The notes beneath the pieces were generated by a model, which saw only the letters and a program-made list of their open reading frames with translations, made no database searches and was not told the origin of the DNA. Made by a program: the position numbers and the translations under genes. DNA of 64,000 nucleotides. Source: Labilibaculum sp. Lineage in GTDB: Bacteria > Bacteroidota > Bacteroidia > Bacteroidales > Marinifilaceae. This document shows positions 58,277-64,000 of this stretch, piece by piece (positions within the stretch are counted from its first letter, which is position 1; the number at the start of each line of letters is the position of its first letter). The DNA is taken from positions 1 to 64,000 of the forward strand of contig JAEINT010000014.1 of the NCBI GenBank assembly GCA_016342745.1, given 5' to 3'.

Positions 58277-59536
58277 TTACTTTTGAAAATGAATTTTCTC
58301 TTTGATGTGCAATATGCGAGACTTTGCATACACATATTTGTCATCGTCTTTGTCGGTTGATTTTTGGATGAACATAGTGTAGTAAGCTAAAGCTTTGTCT
58401 TTATTATCACCAAATTCTTCATAAGTTGTTGCAATTTCATAATATACGTTTGGATCCTTATCGTCTAATTCTAAATGCTTTTTATAATTGTCTATAGCTT
58501 TTTTGAATTGGCGGGTTGTTCCGTACGATTTTGCTAAATGTAAATACATTGCAGCTTTGATACTAGGAGTTATATAGAATATTGAATTTTCAAGATAAGC
58601 AATCCCTTTTTCGTGTTGTTCTAAACGGGCATAACACACTCCATTGTAAAAATTAATCATTGGATCTTTTTCGAAAGTTTGTCCACAATCAGAAAAGGAT
58701 TCAATTGCTTGCTTGTATTGTTTGGTTTGCATGAAACAAATTCCGAGCTGTTTGTTTTCAGCTAAAGATAGTTGCTTGTTTTGTTTTAAATCTTCTAATA
58801 TTGTTAAGGCATTTTCATACCACTCCAAACCAATTAATACTTGAGCTTTTTTCTTTAGTAGAAGACTATTGTCCGGATAAGTGTCTAAACCTTTGTTTGC
58901 AATCGCAAGAGCTTGTTGGTAAGCTGTCATTTCATAATACAGTTGAATGATATGAGTGAGTACCGATAGATCTTTAGGATTTAGTTCATGAGCTTTCAAA
59001 TAGGCTGCTAAAGAGCCAATGTAGTCTAGTTTTTTCTTTTTTAAACTTCCTATTTGTTTAAAAATATATGGGTTTAAGGAATCTTGTTTATTCAATTCTA
59101 GATAGATTTCTAGACTTTTTTGATGTTTGTTTTGAATGGCAAATGTTTTAGCCAAGAGCATTCCTATTTGATAATTGTTTGGTGATTTAGATTTTGCTTC
59201 AATAAGTATTTTCTCTGCATCAGGATAATTCCCAAGAGCGTAAAGACAGCCGCTTAAATTAATTAGAGTGGCTGTTGAATTTGGATCTATTTTGTAAGCT
59301 TTTTGGTAGTTGTCTTTTGCTAAACTATTTTTATTTAGGAATTGATAGGCTTTACCAAGACGAAAATATAATTTGCTATTCATATCGTTCTTTTGTACCA
59401 TTTGTTCAAGAAGTGGTATTGCCTCGGTATACTGTCCCGAAAACAAGAGTTGGTCAACCTTTTGGGTTTTTTGAGAAAAACTTTGAGTAGCGCACATTCC
59501 TGTGCAAAATAAGAAAAGCAGAATAATATGTTTCAT
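58277..59536 (-). CDS. exported tetratricopeptide-repeat protein
   Basis: A 419-residue protein with a signal peptide (~1-20, CATQSFS) followed by about ten TPR units covering nearly the whole length (e.g. LYFRLGKAYQFLNKNSLAKDNYQKAYKIDP, then repeated A-x-x-LY-pattern blocks, ending NVYYEIATTYEEFGDNKDKALAYY). It is a periplasmic or outer-membrane scaffold; the partner is unknown. It stands alone between the RIC pair and der, with 225 AT-rich bases on its downstream side in which I see no gene. Confidence 0.85.
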   Translation of the reverse strand: MKHIILLFLFCTGMCATQSFSQKTQKVDQLLFSGQYTEAIPLLEQMVQKNDMNSKLYFRLGKAYQFLNKNSLAKDNYQKAYKIDPNSTATLINLSGCLYALGNYPDAEKILIEAKSKSPNNYQIGMLLAKTFAIQNKHQKSLEIYLELNKQDSLNPYIFKQIGSLKKKKLDYIGSLAAYLKAHELNPKDLSVLTHIIQLYYEMTAYQQALAIANKGLDTYPDNSLLLKKKAQVLIGLEWYENALTILEDLKQNKQLSLAENKQLGICFMQTKQYKQAIESFSDCGQTFEKDPMINFYNGVCYARLEQHEKGIAYLENSIFYITPSIKAAMYLHLAKSYGTTRQFKKAIDNYKKHLELDDKDPNVYYEIATTYEEFGDNKDKALAYYTMFIQKSTDKDDDKYVYAKSRILHIKEKIHFQK

Positions 59537-59616
59537 GTTTTGGGTTTTAGGATTACAATATAAATGTAACTAAAATATTAGTTTACAAAAATTATTTTCA
59601 TCATAAGCCCAAAAAA

Positions 59617-59641
59617 GCCGATTCAGAATTTCTGAATCGGC
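59617..59641 (-). terminator. terminator of der
   Basis: GCCGATTCAG pairs with CTGAATCGGC around an AATTT loop; on the minus strand it is followed by TTTTTTGGGC. It lies about 25 bases beyond the der stop. Confidence 0.92.
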
Positions 59642-59666
59642 CAATGGAAATGCTACTTGTAGCAAT

Positions 59667-60974
59667 TTATTTTTTTCTCATAAAAATTTGAATCGGTACA
59701 CCGGTGAAGTTCCAGTTTTTACGAATCTGATTTTCAAGATATCTTTTGTAAGAGTCTTTAATGTATTGAGGTAGATTACAATAGAATGCAAATGTAGGTG
59801 CTAAAGTAGGTAGCTGTGTTACATATTTAATTCTAAGGAATTTACCTTTTGCTGATGGAGGTCTGAAAGCTTCAATTGCTTTTAGCATCACTTTGTTTAA
59901 TTCCGATGTAGTAACCTTTCGTACACGATTCTCATAAACTTCAATCGCCGATTCCAATACTTTGATTAAACGTTGCTTTGAAATAGCCGATGTGAAAATA
60001 ATCGGTACATCGTTAAAAGGAGCAATTCTTTTCTTGATATCATCTTCGAATTCTTTCATGGTATTGGTTTCCTTGTCAACCAAATCCCATTTGTTAACCA
60101 TTATTACAGCACCTTTACGGTTTTTAATAATAAGGTCGAATACGCTTAAATCTTGAGCTTCAACTCCACGAGTTGCATCTAAAATCAAAACACAAACATC
60201 AGAACTTTCTATTGTTCTAATTGAACGCATTACAGAATAAAACTCTAAATCTTCGTTTACTTTTGGCTTTTTACGAACACCAGCGGTATCTACCATGATA
60301 AAATCATGTCCGAATTTTTGGAATCGTGTATGAATAGAATCTCTTGTAGTTCCAGCAACATCCGTAACGATATTTCTATCGATACCAACCAAAGCATTTA
60401 CAGTTGATGATTTTCCGACATTAGGACGACCAACAAAAGCGATACGAGGAATATCTCCATCGTCAACTTCAACAGTTGGATCAAAATCTCCGACTACTGC
60501 ATCTAACAAATCACCTGTTCCCGATCCGTTAACAGAAGAGATAGGATATACAACATCACCAATGCCTACAGAATAAAAGTCGTTGGCAGCAAAGGTTAAT
60601 TCAGAATTATCTGCTTTGTTGGCAACAAGATAAATTTTCTTATTTGAACGTCGAAGAATGTTAGCAACCGCTTCATCTAAATCGGTCATGCCATGCTGAA
60701 CGTCTAAAACAAATAAAATTGAATCTGCTTCGTCAATTGCAAGCATAACTTGCTTACGAATTTCTTCTTCAAATATATCGTCAGAATTGGTAGCATATCC
60801 ACCTGTATCAATAACAGAGAATTCTACTCCATTCCATTCCGATTTTCCGTAATTACGATCACGAGTTACACCAGCAGTTTCGTTTACGATTGCTTTTCTG
60901 GTACCTGTTAGTCGATTAAAAAGTGTAGATTTTCCAACATTTGGTCTTCCTACGATTGCAACAATATTGCTCAT
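59667..60974 (-). CDS. der: ribosome-assembly GTPase Der (EngA)
   Basis: A 435-residue protein with two tandem G domains, each with a GRPNVGKS P-loop (residues ~8-15 and ~182-189), DTGG/DTAG G3 motifs, NKAD and NKWD G4 motifs, and a C-terminal KH-like domain. This tandem layout is unique to Der, which is required for 50S subunit assembly. It lies 69 bases after era on the same strand and the two are probably co-transcribed, as is common. Confidence 0.97.
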   Translation of the reverse strand: MSNIVAIVGRPNVGKSTLFNRLTGTRKAIVNETAGVTRDRNYGKSEWNGVEFSVIDTGGYATNSDDIFEEEIRKQVMLAIDEADSILFVLDVQHGMTDLDEAVANILRRSNKKIYLVANKADNSELTFAANDFYSVGIGDVVYPISSVNGSGTGDLLDAVVGDFDPTVEVDDGDIPRIAFVGRPNVGKSSTVNALVGIDRNIVTDVAGTTRDSIHTRFQKFGHDFIMVDTAGVRKKPKVNEDLEFYSVMRSIRTIESSDVCVLILDATRGVEAQDLSVFDLIIKNRKGAVIMVNKWDLVDKETNTMKEFEDDIKKRIAPFNDVPIIFTSAISKQRLIKVLESAIEVYENRVRKVTTSELNKVMLKAIEAFRPPSAKGKFLRIKYVTQLPTLAPTFAFYCNLPQYIKDSYKRYLENQIRKNWNFTGVPIQIFMRKK

Positions 60975-61043
60975 TATTTTATTTTTCTAACGCAATCTCT
61001 GCGTGTAATATTTATTCAATTTCAAACAAACTCTTTACGGATT

Positions 61044-61919
61044 CTAGTATCCAAATCCTTTGAGTTTTGAGTCTTTATTTCGCCAATCTTTGGCAACTTT
61101 AACATATAGTTTAAGAAAAACTTTTTTCCCGAAGAAAGCTTCCATGTCTTTTCTTGCTTCGGTTCCAACTTTTTTCAAGGCTTTACCTTGGTGTCCAATA
61201 ATAATACCTTTTTGAGAGGTTCGTTCCACATTAATTACTGCCATAATGTGAATGATTGTTGGCTCATCTTTAAATTCTTCCACTTCTACCTCTACAGCGT
61301 AAGGAATTTCTTTATCGTAATTGGTTAGTACCTTCTCACGAATTATCTCATTTACAAAGAAACGAGAAGGAAGATCTGTCATTTCATCTTTAGCGAAATA
61401 AGGAGGAGCTTCAGGTAGCAACTCTAAAATACGACTAAATAAATTGGAAACATTAAAGTTTTCTTTGGCTGACATTGGGCAAATTTCAGCTTTTGGAAGC
61501 TTTTCTTTCCAAACTTCTACCATTTCAACCAATTTATCTTGGTTGGTTAAGTCAATCTTATTCAAGATCAAAATTACCGGAATGTCAGTATTTTGTACCT
61601 TTTTTAAAAAATCCTCATTTTTATCAATTGTTTCTACAACATCGGTAACATACAAAATGATGTCAGCATCAACCAATGCAGAAGTAGAAAATTTCATCAT
61701 CGACTCCTGTAGTTTGTAATTAGGTTTCAAAACTCCAGGTGTATCAGAGTACACAATCTGAAAATCCTCACCATTCACAATCCCCTTGATACGGTGACGT
61801 GTAGTTTGAGATTTCGACGTAATAATCGAGATACGTTCTCCAACCAAATTATTCATTAAGGTTGATTTTCCAACGTTCGGATTTCCAATGATATTTACAA
61901 AACCTGATTTATGAGGCAT
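61044..61919 (-). CDS. era: GTPase Era
   Basis: A 291-residue GTPase with GNPNVGKS (P-loop), DTPG, NKID and the C-terminal KH domain with GHQGKALKKVGTEAR and a YVKVAKDWRNK end. Era binds the 3' end of 16S rRNA and acts in 30S assembly. It is the promoter-proximal gene of the era-der unit; a TAnnTTTG box lies about 35-41 bases before its ATG. Confidence 0.97.
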   Translation of the reverse strand: MPHKSGFVNIIGNPNVGKSTLMNNLVGERISIITSKSQTTRHRIKGIVNGEDFQIVYSDTPGVLKPNYKLQESMMKFSTSALVDADIILYVTDVVETIDKNEDFLKKVQNTDIPVILILNKIDLTNQDKLVEMVEVWKEKLPKAEICPMSAKENFNVSNLFSRILELLPEAPPYFAKDEMTDLPSRFFVNEIIREKVLTNYDKEIPYAVEVEVEEFKDEPTIIHIMAVINVERTSQKGIIIGHQGKALKKVGTEARKDMEAFFGKKVFLKLYVKVAKDWRNKDSKLKGFGY

Positions 61920-61952
61920 ATGTACTCCAATTTAGTGATTTAAAAATTTTTG

Positions 61953-61960
61953 CAAAGATA
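61953..61960 (-). promoter_or_regulatory. candidate -7 box (TATCTTTG) for era-der
   Basis: TATCTTTG on the minus strand matches TAnnTTTG about 35 bases before the era start. A good -33 TTTG at the usual spacing is lacking (TTTTCG occurs nearby). Confidence 0.5.
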
Positions 61961-62130
61961 GAAATTTAAATGCCATTTACGAAAATGTCTGCTATTCATT
62001 AAGATGGAATTTTCAAAAATGTTCTTTAAATATCTAAAAGTGATCACTTTTCTCGTGAAGTTTGATTTCGAGACTTTCATTTTATGATTAATTATTCTTA
62101 TTTTAGAATCATCAGAATAAAAAAGCCATA

Positions 62131-62376
62131 ATGGAGACAAACTATTTATTACTTATCGTTTTTTTGATAGGAGCCGTTTTGAATGGTTTGGCTATGTTTG
62201 GAGCTTATAGATTAAAACGAAAATTCAATATAACTTACAGTAGAAGATTAAGAAAAGCCATAAAAAAAGGCAATGGCACGGTTGTGTTGTCAAAACAAAT
62301 TACGATTATCTATTGGCTGCAGAATGCAGGTGTTTTTGTTATGTTGCTTTTTTTCGGTTTGTTCTTTTTGCTCTAA
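62131..62376 (+). CDS. small two-helix membrane protein
   Basis: An 81-residue predicted protein with two hydrophobic helices (about 4-24 and 58-80) flanking a short, strongly basic loop (RLKRKFN..SRRLRKAIKKGN). By the positive-inside rule the loop is cytoplasmic and both ends face out. I recognise no family. It is not part of a clear operon: era is divergent on one side and the FMN riboswitch follows about 170 bases later. The steady hydrophobic pattern and ATG start make it a plausible real gene. Confidence 0.55.
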   Translation: METNYLLLIVFLIGAVLNGLAMFGAYRLKRKFNITYSRRLRKAIKKGNGTVVLSKQITIIYWLQNAGVFVMLLFFGLFFLL

Positions 62377-62475
62377 ATAAATTTTAATTTTTAGGTAAAG
62401 GGTCTACTAATTATTCTAGGTGGTAAAGGATTCGTTAAGAATCTTTAAATTCCATGAATAGGCTTGTGTGCTAGG

Positions 62476-62506
62476 TTTGTTTTTAAATACTAAAACTTTA
62501 TATTTG
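62476..62506 (+). promoter_or_regulatory. promoter of the rib operon (TTTG-N19-TATATTTG)
   Basis: TTTG (62476-62479) and TATATTTG (62499-62506), separated by 19 bases, match the full Bacteroidota promoter consensus. Transcription would start about 7 bases later, about 35 bases before the FMN aptamer. This is the only site in the window where I find both elements at the consensus spacing. Confidence 0.75.
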
Positions 62507-62548
62507 TAGCAGAATCAGAGCTAATACCTCTGTTTAAAATATTTATTG

Positions 62549-62660
62549 TTTCTTCAGGGCAGGGTGAAATTCCCGACCGGCGGTGATAGTCCGCGAATCT
62601 TTAACGAGATTGAACTGGTGTGATTCCAGTACCGACAGTACAGTCTGGATGGGAGAAGAA
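62549..62660 (+). promoter_or_regulatory. FMN riboswitch (RFN element)
   Basis: The conserved RFN sequence is nearly complete: AGGGCAGGGTGAAATTCCCG, then ACCGGCGGTGATAGTCCGCGA, a variable stem, ACCGACAGTACAGTCTGGATGGGAG, closed by pairing of TTTCTTC at the start with GAAGAAA at the end. FMN binding should switch off expression of the riboflavin genes that follow. A hairpin (62694-62708) and a terminator (62731-62772) form the likely expression platform. Confidence 0.97.
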
Positions 62661-62730
62661 AAACAATTGATCAATTTGATTAATTCATGTCATTGGTGAT
62701 TATCACCATTTGGCTATACCTATAATAGAT

Positions 62731-62772
62731 GCCCTGAATAGTTTACTAAACTGTTCAGGGCTTTTTGTTTTT
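62731..62772 (+). terminator. riboswitch-controlled terminator before ribD
   Basis: GCCCTGAA-type stem with TTCAGGGC (62731-62761) around a TAGTTTACTAAACTG-like inner part, followed by TTTTTGTTTTT. The U-tract runs directly into the ribD ATG at 62773. It is about 70 bases after the aptamer. Its position fits FMN-induced premature termination. Confidence 0.88.
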
Positions 62773-63882
62773 ATGCGAATGAGTAAAGATTATCAATACA
62801 TGCAACGTGCCTTCGAATTGGCAAAAAAAGGAGTTGGGAAAGTAAACCCTAATCCGCTAGTTGGTGCTGTTATTGTACGAGATGATAAAATAATTGGAGA
62901 AGGCTATCATGAGTTTTATGGTGGTCCGCATGCAGAGGTGAATGCCTTTCGTTCTGCAAAAGAGAATGTGGAAGGAGCTACAATGTATGTCACTTTAGAG
63001 CCTTGTTCGCATTACGGCAAAACGCCGCCTTGTGCCGAAGCTATTGTGAAAAACAAAATTGGCAAAGTGGTAATTGGGATGTTGGATCCTAACCCATTAG
63101 TGGCAGGAAAAGGCGTTAAGTTATTAGAGGAGAATGGAATTGACGTTGATTACGGTTATTTGTGTGAAGAACTAAGTGAGATGAACAGAGTATTTCTGAA
63201 ATTTATTCAGAACAAACAACCTTACGTAGTGATGAAGACAGCCATGACATTGGATGGTAAAATAGCTAGTCATACTGGTGATTCTCGTTGGGTTTCGAAT
63301 CCAAATTCGCGCAAAAGAGTTCATGAACTAAGAAATGAGCTATCCGCCATCATGATTGGAGTAGACACCGTTATTGCAGATGATCCGATTCTAACAACCC
63401 GTTTGGAAGGTAAGGATGGGAGAAATCCAATTCGGATTGTGGTTGATAGTAAAGCTAGAATTCCTTTGGAATCGAAAATTTTAAATTCATGTGATCAGGC
63501 AAAAACGATGTTGGCGGTTACTGAAAAGGCCGATTCAAATAAGTTGAAGGAGATAGAAGAGCTGGGAAATGTTATTTTGAAAGTAAAATCCAGCAATGGA
63601 AGAGTTGACCTTAAGGATTTAATGATAAAGCTTGGAGAAGAAGGAATTGATGGGGTTTTGCTGGAAGGTGGAGCAATACTTAATTTTTCATCTTTGCAAG
63701 CAGGCGTGGTTGATGAGGTGATGTCTTTTATTGCACCAAAAATTATTGGTGGAGCGAATGCAAAAACTCCAGTTGGTGGCCTAGGAATTGAAAAAATGAA
63801 GGATGCCATCGAATTAGAAAATATAGAAATAAAGCAGCTTGGAAATGATCTAATGCTGACAGGGAAAATTATAAAGAAGTAA
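62773..63882 (+). CDS. ribD: riboflavin biosynthesis deaminase/reductase RibD
   Basis: A 369-residue bifunctional enzyme. The N-terminal cytidine-deaminase-like domain (~5-145) has the zinc ligands in GGPHAEV (His53, catalytic Glu55) and EPCSHYGKTPPC (Cys78, Cys87); the C-terminal reductase domain (~150-369) has VVMKTAMTLDGKIA and LLEGGAILNFS. It deaminates diaminohydroxyphosphoribosylaminopyrimidine and reduces the sugar using NADPH. I place the start at ATG 62773 (or 62779) because longer in-frame readings would run through the riboswitch terminator. ribE follows 41 bases later. Confidence 0.95.
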   Translation: MRMSKDYQYMQRAFELAKKGVGKVNPNPLVGAVIVRDDKIIGEGYHEFYGGPHAEVNAFRSAKENVEGATMYVTLEPCSHYGKTPPCAEAIVKNKIGKVVIGMLDPNPLVAGKGVKLLEENGIDVDYGYLCEELSEMNRVFLKFIQNKQPYVVMKTAMTLDGKIASHTGDSRWVSNPNSRKRVHELRNELSAIMIGVDTVIADDPILTTRLEGKDGRNPIRIVVDSKARIPLESKILNSCDQAKTMLAVTEKADSNKLKEIEELGNVILKVKSSNGRVDLKDLMIKLGEEGIDGVLLEGGAILNFSSLQAGVVDEVMSFIAPKIIGGANAKTPVGGLGIEKMKDAIELENIEIKQLGNDLMLTGKIIKK

Positions 63883-63923
63883 AATAGTTATAACTGTTTA
63901 CTGATAACTGATATTTGTAAAGA

Positions 63924-64000
63924 ATGTTCACAGGTTTAATTGAAGAAATAGGAAGCATTAAATCCATAAAGCGTGGAGGAAAGTCGATTTGTTTGACTGT
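63924..64000 (+). CDS. ribE: riboflavin synthase alpha chain (partial, cut by window end)
   Basis: The first 25 codons read MFTGLIEEIGSIKSIKRG and so on, the standard N-terminus of riboflavin synthase (Lum_binding domain), which makes riboflavin from two 6,7-dimethyl-8-ribityllumazine molecules. The gene continues past the window. It follows ribD by 41 bases and is likely in the same FMN-riboswitch operon. Confidence 0.9.
   Translation, partial: MFTGLIEEIGSIKSIKRGGKSICLT

Noticed and set aside
61940-62140. 66-residue open frame on the minus strand between era and the small membrane protein gene
   Set aside because: Basic, no domain, overlaps the likely era promoter and the start of the neighbouring gene; probably chance.
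62710-62772. Longer N-terminus for RibD
   Set aside because: The extra 21 codons would run through the riboswitch terminator and match nothing in the RibD family.

Overview
The window looks like a chromosomal segment of a low-GC marine or anaerobic Bacteroidota, probably of the Marinilabiliales/Marinifilaceae type. This placement is inferred from gene content: two SusC/SusD loci with ECF sigma and FecR anti-sigma genes, a T9SS-sorted metalloprotease, a Porin_10-type porin, and many promoter-like TAnnTTTG (-7) motifs. I see no insertion sequence, prophage, CRISPR array or tRNA. The window opens on the 3' end of a 5S rRNA, so an rRNA operon lies just to the left.

Layout: 1-10 kb holds the 5S end, a porin, an MltF-type lytic transglycosylase, a CoA-pyrophosphatase-like Nudix gene, a gatE-gatD pair (the Glu-tRNA(Gln) amidotransferase normally regarded as archaeal), then a CPBP protease - class D beta-lactamase - DUF2059 run. 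10-22 kb holds gdhA, a large GAF/receiver-like/PPDK_N fusion, a membrane-anchored winged-helix regulator divergent from a secreted GH2 enzyme, a LolC/E-type permease, a NamZ-like (DUF1343) protein and a redoxin. 22-30 kb is SusCD locus 1 (ECF, FecR, SusC, SusD and perhaps a DUF6174 lipoprotein). 30-35 kb holds a PLP aminotransferase and valS, followed by a decayed second copy of the valS 3' end with its terminator. 35-44 kb is SusCD locus 2, ending in a Calx-beta-like lipoprotein and an M43 zinc protease with a T9SS tail. 44-51 kb holds RidA, NDH-2, a His-rich DUF6515 protein, glutamine synthetase and an ammonium transporter. 51-59 kb holds DUF4783, rlmH, a 1221-residue NtrY-like histidine kinase with an MBL hydrolase, a RIC/hemerythrin protein with a LuxR regulator whose receiver is degenerate, and a TPR protein. 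59-64 kb holds der, era, a small membrane protein and an FMN riboswitch controlling ribD and ribE (cut by the window end).

How the genes fit together: assimilatory nitrogen genes are frequent (gdhA, glnA, amt, gatDE, RidA) though scattered. Cell-wall genes include mltF, the NamZ-like gene and the beta-lactamase. The two SusCD loci carry complete cell-surface-signalling modules (STN-bearing SusC, FecR, ECF sigma) and have stem-loops between fecR and susC. The most unusual points are the bacterial GatDE pair, the RIC protein lacking its Cys-Cys motif next to a regulator lacking the phospho-acceptor Asp, the membrane-anchored regulator with an 18-bp palindrome in front of GH2, the partial valS duplication, and a riboswitch terminator whose U-tract runs directly into the ribD start codon.
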